A stretch of 60,564 nt of DNA from Flavobacterium aquidurense (GCA_900107365.1 FNPS01000017.1:1-60564); one strand, 5' to 3'; positions 45,388 through 55,584 are shown, numbered from the stretch's first letter. The notes: generated by a model not told the origin, from the letters alone. A program made the numbers and translations.

Positions 45388-48243
45388 TTAGTTTCTAAAA
45401 TCAAACCACAAATTCATCTTTATCCCATCATCTCCGCTTTTGATTCTTATATTCGTTGGCTGACTTTGAGGTCCTTGTTGTTCCAGAGGTTTGAAATCCC
45501 GCATCGCCGGAATTTCATACATAAACGAAATATCTCCGTCAGGAAATGGTGGTTGTGGATAACTGCCCGGGAAACCATTTTTAGGTAGGTCGGGTGTAAA
45601 TAATCTTAGGAACAAATTGTCATTTTCGCTAAAAACTTTAAAGGATGATGTTCCGGCTTTTAAGTTTGCTCCTAATAAATTAGCGTGATAACCTTTGAAT
45701 TCAGGATAAATCAAATTCTCAAAACTTTCCCCGGTAATAGTATTATTATAGTCTTTCTCCCAAATGCCGAAAGTTGTTCCTTTAATTCTGTTTTTCCAAA
45801 CATGGTACGGACCTCTTCCAAACCATTTAATTCCGGTAACTTCTTTCTCCGGAAAACTAAAAGTAATTCCGAAAGCGCTAATTTTATCTTCAAAAAAGGC
45901 ACCATCAAAACCTTCGCCGCCAGAAGCATTTTTCAGGGCAACCAATTCCATTTTAAATCTTCCGTCCGGCTCCATAATCCATTTAATCGAAGCTAATCCA
46001 CCAGTATAATTTACAACGCAAATTGCCTTATCTCCGTCTTGTAAAACCTGAATGTCTTTTAATTTGGCTTTCATTCCAATTGGTCGTGGACCATTTGTTA
46101 ACGGAATACTGGAATTTGCATTTTTTACAGATGAAATTTCTCCGGTTGCAGTGTCTAGAATAACGGTAATAGCACTTCCTTTTAAAGTGATAGTACTAGC
46201 AGTTTTTACCGCTGATGCTTTTGCCTTTGTATTTTGAACAGCTAAGAATTTATTCGCATAATACAAAGCTTTATGAATTGGCCATGTCCAGGTATAAATT
46301 TCTTTATTGAACTGATCGTAAGCCGTGATGGATAAAATATCTCCATCAGCAAAATTATTTGGAACGGCAAATTGAATTTTACGGGTTTCACCAGGATCCA
46401 TACTCGGAATTTCAATTTTTCCAGAACTTATTGCTGATGAAACACCATTAGAATAAAGTACATTATTTTCTGCTTTCATCACTTTAAATTCCATTTTGCA
46501 GGTATTCAAATTGCTGAATAAATAATCATTTTTGATAAAGAATGAACCATCAAAATTTTCAGAAACCTGTTTTGGCTGAAACTGAATTGGCGCCCAAACT
46601 TCTTTTACTGTATAATAACTTCCTTCTCTTTCGCGATGAGGTCCTAAAATTCCATCCGCGGCAAGCGAACCTTTCGAATCAAATTTAACATCGCCAGTCC
46701 AATCCGAGCGTTTTACGGCTTCGTCTAACATCGCCCACATAAATCCTCCGGCAAACAATGGACTTTCTTTATAACGATTCCAAAAATCTTCCAAAGCTGC
46801 TCCATGTCCGTTATCATAAGTTCCATGCATAAATTCCGTTGGAAAAAACACATTTTCACCCGCATTAAAACGATGCATTCCGGTTAAATAAGTAGGATAG
46901 TGGTGTGTATCCCAACCGTTAAAATCGGCCCAGGGGTGAATTACAATTCTTTTTTGCGGATCAAGATTGGCGAAAATTTTGTCGGTATCATAGTTCCATC
47001 CACCTTCATTTCCGTTATCCCAAATAATTACGGAAGGATGATTGACATCACGTGTAATCATTTCAGTTGCTAATTTTTTCCCGGTTTCGGTATCATAAGA
47101 GTTTTGCCAGCCCGCTAATTCATCTAAAACAAAAAGCCCCAGGGAATCGCAAACTTCTAAAAAGTGTGTATCTGGAGGATAATGACCGCGAACCGCATTC
47201 ATATTCATGTCTTTGATTAATTTTCCGTCCAATTCACTGATGCGTTTGCTGGTGCTTCTTCCGCCTTCCGGCCAAAACGAGTGACGGTTAATTCCTTTCA
47301 TGATAATTTTAGTACCATTAACATAAATTCCGTCCTGCTTTCTAAACTCCAGAGTTCTAAAACCAATTCGTTTATCATATTTGTGAATTGCAGTTCCGTT
47401 TTGTTTTAAAACCAATTGTAAATCATACAAATTAGGAGTTTCCGGATTCCACGTCTTGATGCCTTTCCATTGTGCTGCAATAGTTGCTGTATTGCTTTTT
47501 GCTTTAATAGGAAAAGTAAAAGTTTGGAAATCTTCTCCATTTAAACCTTTAAGTGTTGCTTCTAAAGTGGCATTTTTCGGAATGTTTTTAAGATTCAAAT
47601 CAACAGTAACGGAGCCATCCATTTTAGGATTTACAGCAATATTCTGAATATGAGTTTTTGGCGCAAATTCCAGCCAAACAGGGCGATAAATTCCGCCAAA
47701 TAACCACCAGTCCGCTCTTCTTTCTGCCGCATTTACTGATTTATTAGCAGAATGTTTCCAAACATGAACTTCTAAAATATTTTTAGAACCGTATTTTAGT
47801 AAAGAGGAAATATCATATTTAAATTCATAAAAACCACCTTGGTGAATCGCTCCTGCCAGTTTTCCGTTTACTTTTACTTCAGTGTCCGTCATGGCACCGC
47901 CAAAAGCAATTAAAACATTTTTATCCTTATAATCCGCAGGAACTTCAAATTCATATTTATACAAACCTTCTTCCTTGCTAGGTTCTTTTTGTTCCAATTC
48001 CTTGTACCAGCGTCCATAGGTATATTCACCAAAACCTTCTAATTCCCATTGCGACGGAACGTTTATTTTGGACCATTTTTGGCTATTGTTGCCACCGGTA
48101 CAATAAAAATCCCATTGTACAGGGTGTTCAAAATCTTTACCTGAAAGATAAATTTTGTCGGTTTGTTGTGCATTGCCGTTTTGCGCAAGCAAAAGTGTAA
48201 ACGCAGCAAGAGTAAGATTTTGGATAGTGTTTTTTAGTTGCAT
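45388..48243 (-). CDS. GH2 beta-galactosidase-type glycosidase
   Basis: 951 residues with a signal peptide (ends NGNAQQ). Domains in order: N-terminal jelly roll (PSQWELEGFGEYTYG ... IAFGGAMTDTEVKVNGKLAG), immunoglobulin-like domain, TIM barrel, and C-terminal beta domains (Bgal small chain type, GITFSFPEKEVTGIKWFGRGPYHVWKNR). The acid/base Glu is in WDNGNEGGWNYDTD (near 411), and the nucleophile Glu is in FFPTEFMHGTYDNGHG (near 466). GH2 enzymes in RG-I loci remove beta-galactose side chains, although other beta-glycosides are possible. It is 21 bp from the CE12-like gene upstream in the same operon. Confidence 0.9.
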   Translation of the reverse strand: MQLKNTIQNLTLAAFTLLLAQNGNAQQTDKIYLSGKDFEHPVQWDFYCTGGNNSQKWSKINVPSQWELEGFGEYTYGRWYKELEQKEPSKEEGLYKYEFEVPADYKDKNVLIAFGGAMTDTEVKVNGKLAGAIHQGGFYEFKYDISSLLKYGSKNILEVHVWKHSANKSVNAAERRADWWLFGGIYRPVWLEFAPKTHIQNIAVNPKMDGSVTVDLNLKNIPKNATLEATLKGLNGEDFQTFTFPIKAKSNTATIAAQWKGIKTWNPETPNLYDLQLVLKQNGTAIHKYDKRIGFRTLEFRKQDGIYVNGTKIIMKGINRHSFWPEGGRSTSKRISELDGKLIKDMNMNAVRGHYPPDTHFLEVCDSLGLFVLDELAGWQNSYDTETGKKLATEMITRDVNHPSVIIWDNGNEGGWNYDTDKIFANLDPQKRIVIHPWADFNGWDTHHYPTYLTGMHRFNAGENVFFPTEFMHGTYDNGHGAALEDFWNRYKESPLFAGGFMWAMLDEAVKRSDWTGDVKFDSKGSLAADGILGPHREREGSYYTVKEVWAPIQFQPKQVSENFDGSFFIKNDYLFSNLNTCKMEFKVMKAENNVLYSNGVSSAISSGKIEIPSMDPGETRKIQFAVPNNFADGDILSITAYDQFNKEIYTWTWPIHKALYYANKFLAVQNTKAKASAVKTASTITLKGSAITVILDTATGEISSVKNANSSIPLTNGPRPIGMKAKLKDIQVLQDGDKAICVVNYTGGLASIKWIMEPDGRFKMELVALKNASGGEGFDGAFFEDKISAFGITFSFPEKEVTGIKWFGRGPYHVWKNRIKGTTFGIWEKDYNNTITGESFENLIYPEFKGYHANLLGANLKAGTSSFKVFSENDNLFLRLFTPDLPKNGFPGSYPQPPFPDGDISFMYEIPAMRDFKPLEQQGPQSQPTNIRIKSGDDGIKMNLWFDFRN

Positions 48244-48264
48244 AATTGGTGAATTCTGGAATGG

Positions 48265-49632
48265 TTAATTACCATCTGGTTTAGCAATTTCAAATCGGTC
48301 ACTTAATGGAAGTGTCCAACTCGAAATATAATTTGGTTTCTTCGGATTGTAATTGGGTGTTTCTTTTTTGATTTGTTTTTTTAATGGAATATCGAGTTCA
48401 CGAATTCCTTTTAATACACAAAGTGCAATTTCGTTTGCGCCAAAACTATTAAAATGAGTATTGTCGTCTAACGCTTTTTCCTGTCCCGGAAAAGTACGGG
48501 CAGGATATTGTACAAAAGCTTTTCTTGAAGGTTCATCGCCCCAGGCTTCGTATAATTCGGTTGTCATTTTAGTAACATCAATCAGAGCAATATTATTTTT
48601 CTGGGCAACGGCACGCATAGCAGCAGGAAAGTCACCATGCGTTTCTTTTAGGGTGCCATTTTTATTAAAGAAACGGCGTTGTGTTGGTGTAACTAAAACT
48701 GGTATAGCACCTTTTTCTTTTGCAGATTGAACAAATTCGGTTAATAGATCTGAATACGATCCCCAGGCACCATTTCCTTCGCCTTTGATTTTTTCGTCAT
48801 TATGTCCGAATTCCACAAACAGATAATCCCCTTTTTTAATTTGGGTAAGTATCTTTTTTAAACGATTTCCATTTTTAAAAGAACTTAACGAAGATCCCGA
48901 ATAAGCATAATTCGCGACAACCACGTTGTCATCAAAATAATTGGTAATAAATTGTCCCCAGGAAGCCCAAGGTTCCACATCCTGATCGGTTACGGTTGAA
49001 TCTCCGGCCAAATAAACAACCGTAAGATTATCTTTCAATGTGATTTTTATATCCTGAATAGCAATTTGACCTAAAAATTCCAGCGTCAGTTTATCATCCC
49101 AATCCAAAATATCTTTTTCCCTGTCTTTAAGTGTAACATTTACTTGATTATCGATTTTTGGTGTTCTGATATTGATATTGAATGTTTTTGTTACTTTTTG
49201 TCCTTTTGGAATTGATAATTGATTTACCATCAATCTTCTTGACTCTGATTTAATAGTAACATTTGAAGCTTTTTCGTTGCTTCCCATAGTCACTTCGACC
49301 TGATAATTTCCTTCCGGAAGTTGTACGGAGAAATAAGCTGGTTTTTCACAAGAAAAAGAAGTGGCATTGATTTTTACTTTCGAAGAAGAATTAAAATCAA
49401 AACCATATCCTGTATTTGAATCGTAAAGTAAAGGTTTGTCAATCGAAATTTCTTTTACATTTTTTGAAGTGCTAAAATGAAATGAAATTGATTTGCTGTT
49501 TTTAATACTATCAGAAGAAATTGTTTTTGATAAAAAGCAATTGTTAGTTAAAGGATTGTCAACATGCATTGCAAAAATAGAAGCAGGCATAACAAAACAA
49601 AACACGCATAAAAAAGTACTGATTTTTATCAA
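48265..49632 (-). CDS. SGNH (CE12-like) rhamnogalacturonan acetylesterase with N-terminal beta domain
   Basis: 455 residues. The start codon is TTG: an in-frame stop lies six codons upstream with no ATG between, and the TTG gives the signal peptide MIKISTFLCVFCFVMPASIFA. A beta domain (about 45-200, PAYFSVQLPEGNYQVEVTMGS) resembles those in front of CE12 enzymes. The SGNH core follows: VVYLAGDSTVTD with Ser212, YSGSSLSSF, FVEFGHNDEK and DNTHFNSFGANEIA. It should deacetylate pectin. First gene of a minus-strand operon with GH2 and the tandem esterase, driven by operator copy 5. Confidence 0.88.
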   Translation of the reverse strand: MIKISTFLCVFCFVMPASIFAMHVDNPLTNNCFLSKTISSDSIKNSKSISFHFSTSKNVKEISIDKPLLYDSNTGYGFDFNSSSKVKINATSFSCEKPAYFSVQLPEGNYQVEVTMGSNEKASNVTIKSESRRLMVNQLSIPKGQKVTKTFNINIRTPKIDNQVNVTLKDREKDILDWDDKLTLEFLGQIAIQDIKITLKDNLTVVYLAGDSTVTDQDVEPWASWGQFITNYFDDNVVVANYAYSGSSLSSFKNGNRLKKILTQIKKGDYLFVEFGHNDEKIKGEGNGAWGSYSDLLTEFVQSAKEKGAIPVLVTPTQRRFFNKNGTLKETHGDFPAAMRAVAQKNNIALIDVTKMTTELYEAWGDEPSRKAFVQYPARTFPGQEKALDDNTHFNSFGANEIALCVLKGIRELDIPLKKQIKKETPNYNPKKPNYISSWTLPLSDRFEIAKPDGN

Positions 49633-49659
49633 TTTTTTGGATTTAAGTTATTTCATTTT

Positions 49660-49702
49660 CAAAGCTAACAGTTCCGATTTTATATAGTATCCTGTACTAT
49701 GA
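49660..49702 (-). promoter_or_regulatory. Operator copy 5 and promoter of the SGNH/GH2 operon
   Basis: Read on the minus strand: CATAGTACAGGATACTAT, with the perfect core AGTA-CAGGA-TACT. A -7 box TAGCTTTG (49660-49667) starts exactly 22 bp after CAGGA. The match on the opposite strand from copies 2-4 makes chance unlikely. Confidence 0.75.
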
Positions 49703-49745
49703 TGTTAAAATAATATAGTATTGTAAATTATTATATTATAAAAAT

Positions 49746-49769
49746 CAGGTAGGTACAGGATGCTATACC
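49746..49769 (+). promoter_or_regulatory. Operator copy 6 before the DUF4450 gene
   Basis: CAGGTAGGTACAGGATGCTA lies 98 bp before the ATG. The core GGTA-CAGGA-TGCT fits the other copies. At the 22-bp position the bases GAAATTGC are a poor -7 box, so this promoter is less sure. Confidence 0.55.
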
Positions 49770-49866
49770 ATAAAAAAACAGAGAAATTGCGGTTAAATTA
49801 TTAAATAATTAAGAATAAATAGGTAAAACTACTTGTTTGAAAACTTACAATGATATAGCTCCCTTA

Positions 49867-52800
49867 ATGAAATTTATGAAAATAAAAATACAATATATAC
49901 TTGTAATTATCGGTACCTTCTTTTTTTGTTCTGCCATTATATATAGTCAGGAAAAAAAGCCTGTACGTAAAATACATTATGTGCCAGAGGGAAACAGTTT
50001 TGTATTGAAAAACGGAATCCGAAAATTTAACCGCGCATTGTATGGTTCGAATACTGGTTTTAGAGTTGAAACCGGAGATTTACCTGAGTTTGCGATGTAT
50101 ATGCCGGGTATGGGTGGCAACTTCAAGCTTGGAATAGTAAACGGAAAAGAAAGCAAATGGATTACCGAAGCTTCTAAAATTGATACCAGATATGTTTTGG
50201 GAATCATGCAATATACCATTGAAGATCCTATTTTAGGAAATGGAAAATTGTTTGTTGATGTAGTTGCTTTAAAAGAAAAAGAAGGTTTTATTGTAAAAGT
50301 ATACGGTAAAAATGTAGCTAAAAATAGTAATTTAATCTGGGCGTTTGGTGGCGCTACAGGTAAGAAATTTAGTCGTGACGGCGATATTGGTGCTGATCCG
50401 GAATCTGTATTTTATTTACAGCCGGACTATTGCATCAACAATAAATATACGATCCAAAAACAATCTTTTTTGTTGGAATATGGTTCTGAAACCAACAAAC
50501 AAAAAACAGGAAATAATAAAAGTCTGGTTGGATTTTTTCCGGAATCAGAAACGCATTTAGCGAATGCCAATCAACAAAAAACTCCTTTGGAATTATTTAC
50601 TTCTAATGCAGAAACTTTGCCTGTTATTACAGGAAAAATAAATTCAATTACTGAAAAAAGTAACTATTGGCTTTTAGCAACTGAAGATCTAAAAGTTGAT
50701 GTTTCTCAAAAAGGATCAGCTCAATTGTATCAGAAATCAGTTCAGGAAACCCATCTTTTAGCCAATAGAGTTAAAGTTGTTACTCCAGATCCTTATATTA
50801 ATACTTTAGGTGCAGCACTTTCCATTGCTTCCGATGGAATTTGGGAAAGTCCCGCCTATCTTCATGGTGCGATTGCCTGGAGAATGTACTTAAATGCATG
50901 GCGTGGTGCGTATACGGCAGATCCTTTGGGATGGCACGACAGGGCAAAATCACATTTTGAAAGTTATAGTAAATCGCAGGTTACAAGTCCTGAAAGTGGT
51001 CCGGTTGTTTTTGATGAAGAAAAGAATCTGGCACGTCAAAAAGAAGAAATAGGAACGGCAATGTTCAGCAGTGGATACATTAGCCGAAGCCCAAATAAAA
51101 ATACTGTAGCCCATCATTACGATATGAATTTGGTTTTTATAGATGAAATGCTTCGTCATTTTAAATGGACAGGTGACACTGCTTTTATGAAAGAAATGTG
51201 GCCAACAATCCAAAGACATTTGAATTGGGAAAAACGAAATTTTGATGCAGATGGAGACGGACTTTATGATGCATACGCAACCATTTGGGCGAGTGATGCC
51301 TTGCAATATAGCGGCGGCGGCGTGATTCATTCTTCTGCCTATAATTATTATGCTAATAAAACAGTTGCTGAAACGGCAAAGAAAATAAACGAAGATGCGA
51401 GCCCGTTTTCTAAAGAAGCAGATAAAATTTTAAAAGCAACAAACGACCAACTTTGGATTCCGAATAAAGGAATTTTTGCCGAATATAAAGACGCACTCGG
51501 AAACCGATTATTACATGACACGCCTGGCATTTGGAGCATTTACCACACGATAGATTCGGAGCTGTCGAACCCATTTGAAAGTTATCAGATGCTGGGATAT
51601 GTCGAAAATCAAATTCCGCATATTCCAATTTCGGCAGAAGGTCTTGATAAAAAAGACCTTTATATGATCAGCACCACCAATTGGCAGCCTTATACGTGGT
51701 CTATCAACAATGTGGCTTTGGCGGAACAGTTGCATACTGCATTGGCTTTCTGGCAAGGAGGTCAAACGGATGAAGCCTATAGAATGTGGGAAAGTGCACT
51801 TATTGAAAGCATGTATTTAGGTGCTTCTCCGGGAGGTTTTGAGCAACTGATGTATCAGGATGCCATTCGTGGTGAATTGTACCGTGATTTTGCAGATCCA
51901 ATCGGGATGGCATCAAGAACTTTAGTCGAAGGCCTTTACGGTATTCAGCCAGACGCTCTTGCAGGAGTTTTAACAATAAAGCCCGGTTTTCCTTCAAAAT
52001 GGAAGGAAGCTTCTTTAGAAATTCCGGATGTTACTTTTTCTTTCAAAAGAGAAAATAAAAAAGATACCTATCAAATTGAGAATCGTTTGTCGTCAAAAAT
52101 GAATTTAAAATTGATTCTAAATGCGCCTTTTGATGCAATAGAAAATATTAAAGTAAATGGAAAAGAGGTAAGTTGGAAGTTGATTCCGGAAAGTATCGGA
52201 GCGCCAAAAATAAGTATTGAAATGCCTTTTAATCCGGTTTATGATGTTATTGTAAATTGGAAAGGAAATGTTTTAGAAGAATTAAAAGCAGAAACACTTT
52301 ATACTTCCGTACAATCGATAAATCTGATAGCTTCTAAAGCTAAAATTATTTCTGTTAGGGATCCGCAATCGGTTTTAAGTGAGATTTCAAAAATGGATAA
52401 TGCTCTTGCGGCAAAAGTAAATGGCAATGGTCATAAAACGTTTTTTATTGAATTAAAACAAGGTGAATTATCATGGTGGAATCCGATTGATTTGAATATT
52501 AAAACTGAAGAGAAATCCAATAAAGAAACAAATTGGGATGTGCCTCTGGATAAAGCTGTAAAAACAGAAACCATTTCACTTTCATCCTTTTTTAATTCCA
52601 AAGTAACCGATATTTTCAATTACGAATATCTTTCACCAAGACCCAAAACGGTAACTTTACAATTGCCAAAACAAGGAATTGGAAATTGGTGTTATCCAAA
52701 TGTTTCGGTAAAAATTGATGATAAAGGCTTACGCGAAAAAGCAAAAGCAAACGGACAAATTAGAACTGCAAATGGAATTCCGTTTCAAACGCCTTCTGAT

Positions 52801-53283
52801 GAAAAGGTAAAGAATATTATTTTCACTTCAATGTGGGATACTTTTCCTGAAAAGGTTACTATTCCGCTTGACGGAAAAGCTTCACACGCTTATTTTATGG
52901 TGGCCGGTACAACAAATCCAATGCAAAGCCGCATTATAAATGGCGAAATTAAAGTGGAATATACAGATGGAACATCAGATGTTTTACCGTTAAAAAATCC
53001 GGAAAACTGGTGGCCAATTGAGCAGGATTATTTTGTTGACGGACTGGCTTTTACCACAGATGCACCAAAACCTCCGAGAGTTTATTTTAAATCGGGAGAA
53101 ATTTCAAGAACGTTCAAAGATTTTACAAACATAAAAGGTTTTTCAAGTTACGGAATTGATGGCGGCGCCGGAACGATTTTGGAATTGCCATTGAATAAAA
53201 ACAAAACATTAAAGAATCTTACTTTGAGAACGATTGCAAATGATGTAGTGATGGGTTTGATGAGTGTGACTTTGATTAGATAG
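49867..53283 (+). CDS. DUF4450 large secreted protein, probable six-hairpin glycosidase
   Basis: 1138 residues from ATG 49867 (ATG 49876 is also possible; the longer frame begins with TTG). The signal peptide is MKIKIQYILVIIGTFFFCSA ... YSQ. The N-terminal ~200 residues match DUF4450 (KFNRALYGSNTGFRVETGDL, EFAMYMPGMGGNFKLGIVNG). Residues ~310-700 look like an (alpha/alpha)6 barrel of the glucoamylase/debranching type: AIAWRMYLNAWRGAYTADPLGWHDR, HHYDMNLVFIDEMLRHFKWTGD, RNFDADGDGLYDAYATIWASDALQ, STTNWQPYTWSINN. A beta-sandwich and a further ~300-residue C-terminal region follow. It is repeatedly found in Bacteroidota pectin loci. I know of no settled reaction for it. Confidence 0.75.
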   Translation: MKFMKIKIQYILVIIGTFFFCSAIIYSQEKKPVRKIHYVPEGNSFVLKNGIRKFNRALYGSNTGFRVETGDLPEFAMYMPGMGGNFKLGIVNGKESKWITEASKIDTRYVLGIMQYTIEDPILGNGKLFVDVVALKEKEGFIVKVYGKNVAKNSNLIWAFGGATGKKFSRDGDIGADPESVFYLQPDYCINNKYTIQKQSFLLEYGSETNKQKTGNNKSLVGFFPESETHLANANQQKTPLELFTSNAETLPVITGKINSITEKSNYWLLATEDLKVDVSQKGSAQLYQKSVQETHLLANRVKVVTPDPYINTLGAALSIASDGIWESPAYLHGAIAWRMYLNAWRGAYTADPLGWHDRAKSHFESYSKSQVTSPESGPVVFDEEKNLARQKEEIGTAMFSSGYISRSPNKNTVAHHYDMNLVFIDEMLRHFKWTGDTAFMKEMWPTIQRHLNWEKRNFDADGDGLYDAYATIWASDALQYSGGGVIHSSAYNYYANKTVAETAKKINEDASPFSKEADKILKATNDQLWIPNKGIFAEYKDALGNRLLHDTPGIWSIYHTIDSELSNPFESYQMLGYVENQIPHIPISAEGLDKKDLYMISTTNWQPYTWSINNVALAEQLHTALAFWQGGQTDEAYRMWESALIESMYLGASPGGFEQLMYQDAIRGELYRDFADPIGMASRTLVEGLYGIQPDALAGVLTIKPGFPSKWKEASLEIPDVTFSFKRENKKDTYQIENRLSSKMNLKLILNAPFDAIENIKVNGKEVSWKLIPESIGAPKISIEMPFNPVYDVIVNWKGNVLEELKAETLYTSVQSINLIASKAKIISVRDPQSVLSEISKMDNALAAKVNGNGHKTFFIELKQGELSWWNPIDLNIKTEEKSNKETNWDVPLDKAVKTETISLSSFFNSKVTDIFNYEYLSPRPKTVTLQLPKQGIGNWCYPNVSVKIDDKGLREKAKANGQIRTANGIPFQTPSDEKVKNIIFTSMWDTFPEKVTIPLDGKASHAYFMVAGTTNPMQSRIINGEIKVEYTDGTSDVLPLKNPENWWPIEQDYFVDGLAFTTDAPKPPRVYFKSGEISRTFKDFTNIKGFSSYGIDGGAGTILELPLNKNKTLKNLTLRTIANDVVMGLMSVTLIR

Positions 53284-53331
53284 TTAGAAAATTAGAAAAT
53301 TAGAAAATTAGAAAATTAGAAAATTAGAAAA
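53284..53331 (+). repeat. Perfect TTAGAAAA x6 array after the DUF4450 gene
   Basis: Six perfect 8-bp units begin at the base after the TAG stop codon. As 8 is not a multiple of 3, the TAG in each unit falls in all three forward frames. Confidence 0.95.
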
Positions 53332-53368
53332 TATGTCAATTAGATAACTGTGTGACTAAAATTTAAAA

Positions 53369-53432
53369 TGCTCCAGAGGAGCAATATGTTTATAGAAAAA
53401 GATTAACCCCAAGATTTAAGCCCCAGTGGGGC
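53369..53432 (+). repeat. Pair of related hairpin repeats
   Basis: TGCTCCAGAGGAGCA (53369-53383) and GCCCCAGTGGGGC (53420-53432) are two small hairpins, each followed by a similar tail (ATATGTTTA / GGCATATTTA). They look like copies of one dispersed element in the leader of the next gene. Confidence 0.6.
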
Positions 53433-53457
53433 GGCATATTTAACCAAATTATAGGCA

Positions 53458-55584
53458 ATGAAAAAATATCAATTAATTATTACGGCATTATTTTCCTTGT
53501 CGTTGTCTGCACAAAAAATAGACAGAAAAGCTTTGGTAACCCGACATAATGTTCAAATCACAGCCATCGATACTTTGGCTTCTTTGACCGTCGGAAACGG
53601 CGCTTTTGCTTTTACCGTTGATGCCACCGGATTGCAGACATTTCCTAAGAAATACGAAAACGGAATTCCGTTAGGAACACAGTCAGAATGGGGATGGGAT
53701 AGTTATAAAAATACAAAAGGATATAAATTCTCAGAGACTTTACGTGATTACAAACAGTATGGCAGAGACATTTCATATACAGTTCAGATCAAAGAACCGG
53801 CGCGAAAAGTTGAAGCTGTAAACTGGTTCAGACAAAATCCGCATTTATTGCAGTTGGGGAATTTAGGTTTTGAAATCACGAAAAAAGATGGAAGTCTGGC
53901 AAAACCCGAAGACATCAAATCGATTGCTCAAAAATTGAATTTATGGACAGGAGAAATTGAAAGTTATTTTGAAGTAGAAGGAATTCCGGTAACAGTTGTT
54001 ACAGTTTCACATCAGGAAAAAGATGCTATTGGCGTAAAAGTTAAGTCAGATTTATTGCAGCAAAAGCGTTTAAAAATCAGTTTGAGAATTCCGTTTCCAA
54101 CCGGAGATTGGGGCGATATGGGAACAAAATGGGAAGGAAAAGAGGATTACAAAAGTACTCTTGTTGAGAAGTCGAAAAACGAAGCAGTTGTGACGCATGT
54201 GATGGACAGCATTTCATACAATGTCAATTTAAACTGGAAAGGAACTGCACAAATCAAAAAGGCAGGAGATCATTATTTTGTAGTAGAAGCATTAAATACC
54301 AATACTTTAGAATTAAGTTGTCTTTTTGCTGTAGCAAATAAAAAATCGGCTGCAAATTCTTCTTTTGCTGAGATTGAAAACAGCAGCATAAAAGGTTGGG
54401 AGCAATTTTGGAAAAGTGGTGCAGCTGTAGATTTTTCTGGAAGTACAGACAAACGCGCTCCTGAATTAGAGCGAAGAGTGATTTTATCACAATATTTAAC
54501 AAAAGTGCAATGTACAGGAAAAGTACCACCGCAGGAAACAGGTTTAACGTATAACAGTTGGTATGGAAAACCGCACTTAGAAATGCATTGGTGGCATGGT
54601 GTTCACTTTGCACTATGGGGAAGACCGGAGTTATTAGAAAAAAGTCTTCCGTGGTATCAAAAAGTTTTTGATAAGGCTAAAAATATTGCCAAAAGACAAG
54701 GTTTTGATGGTGCAAGATGGCAAAAAATGACAGATCCTGATGGGAATGAAAGTCCGTCCTCTGTAGGTTCATTTTTAATCTGGCAGCAGCCTCATTTTAT
54801 TACCTATGCCGAATTAATATACCGTGACAAACCTACAACAGCTACTTTAAATTTATACAGCGAACGCGTTTTTGCAACAGCAGATTTCATGGCTTCGTTT
54901 GCTAATTACGATGCTAAAAACGATCGTTATGTGTTAGGGCCAGGCGTGATACCGGCACAAGAACGTTTTAAAGCAATGGAAACTTTTAATCCAACCTATG
55001 AATTGGCGTATTGGAATTGGGCTTTAAAAACTGCCATTGCCTGGAAGAAAAAATTAAACCAAAAAGTACCTGAAAAATGGGAAACGGTTTTAGCAAAATT
55101 ATCGCCTTTACCAGTTGCTGATCAGGTTTATTTAGCAACAGAAAGCGCAACAGATTCTTATACCAATCCAGAATTCAAAACAGATCATCCGTCCGTTTTA
55201 GGAACTTTCGGGATGCTTCCTGAAACTTCTCTTTTGGATAAAAAAATCATGAAAAATACCTTTGATCTGGTTTGGAAAACATGGTCCTGGGACAAAACCT
55301 GGGGTTGGGATTTCCCGATGACCGCAATGTCTGCAGCGCGTTTAAACATGCCGGATAAAGCAATTGATGCTTTGTTTATGAACGTAACAACAAACACCTA
55401 TTTGAAAAACGGACACAATTATCAGGCAGAAAGACTGACTTTGTACCTTCCCGGAAACGGAGGGTTATTAACTGCGGTTGCCATGATGTGCGCTGGTTGG
55501 GACGGAACGACAGAAGAAAATCCTGGTTTTCCAAAAGACGGTACATGGAAGGTGAAGAGTGAAGGTTTTAAGAAGATGTTTTAG
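53458..55584 (+). CDS. Unassigned six-hairpin-type (GH65-like) glycoside hydrolase candidate
   Basis: 708 residues with a signal peptide (MKKYQLIITALFSLSLSAQ). An N-terminal beta-sandwich of about 260 residues (LASLTVGNGAFAFTVDATGLQTF, then GTQSEWGWDSY) leads to a helical barrel: RRVILSQYLTKVQCTGKVPPQ, TYNSWYGKPHLEMHWWHGVHFALWGRPELLEKSLPWY, ARWQKMTDPDGNESPSS, PTYELAYWNWALKTAIAWKKK and WSWDKTWGWDFPMTAMSAARLN. The plan resembles GH65 and related clans. Conserved acidic residues in HLEMHWW and PTYELAYW could be catalytic. I cannot name a CAZy family for it. It follows the DUF4450 gene and precedes PL11, so a pectin-derived sugar is the probable substrate. Confidence 0.65.
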   Translation: MKKYQLIITALFSLSLSAQKIDRKALVTRHNVQITAIDTLASLTVGNGAFAFTVDATGLQTFPKKYENGIPLGTQSEWGWDSYKNTKGYKFSETLRDYKQYGRDISYTVQIKEPARKVEAVNWFRQNPHLLQLGNLGFEITKKDGSLAKPEDIKSIAQKLNLWTGEIESYFEVEGIPVTVVTVSHQEKDAIGVKVKSDLLQQKRLKISLRIPFPTGDWGDMGTKWEGKEDYKSTLVEKSKNEAVVTHVMDSISYNVNLNWKGTAQIKKAGDHYFVVEALNTNTLELSCLFAVANKKSAANSSFAEIENSSIKGWEQFWKSGAAVDFSGSTDKRAPELERRVILSQYLTKVQCTGKVPPQETGLTYNSWYGKPHLEMHWWHGVHFALWGRPELLEKSLPWYQKVFDKAKNIAKRQGFDGARWQKMTDPDGNESPSSVGSFLIWQQPHFITYAELIYRDKPTTATLNLYSERVFATADFMASFANYDAKNDRYVLGPGVIPAQERFKAMETFNPTYELAYWNWALKTAIAWKKKLNQKVPEKWETVLAKLSPLPVADQVYLATESATDSYTNPEFKTDHPSVLGTFGMLPETSLLDKKIMKNTFDLVWKTWSWDKTWGWDFPMTAMSAARLNMPDKAIDALFMNVTTNTYLKNGHNYQAERLTLYLPGNGGLLTAVAMMCAGWDGTTEENPGFPKDGTWKVKSEGFKKMF

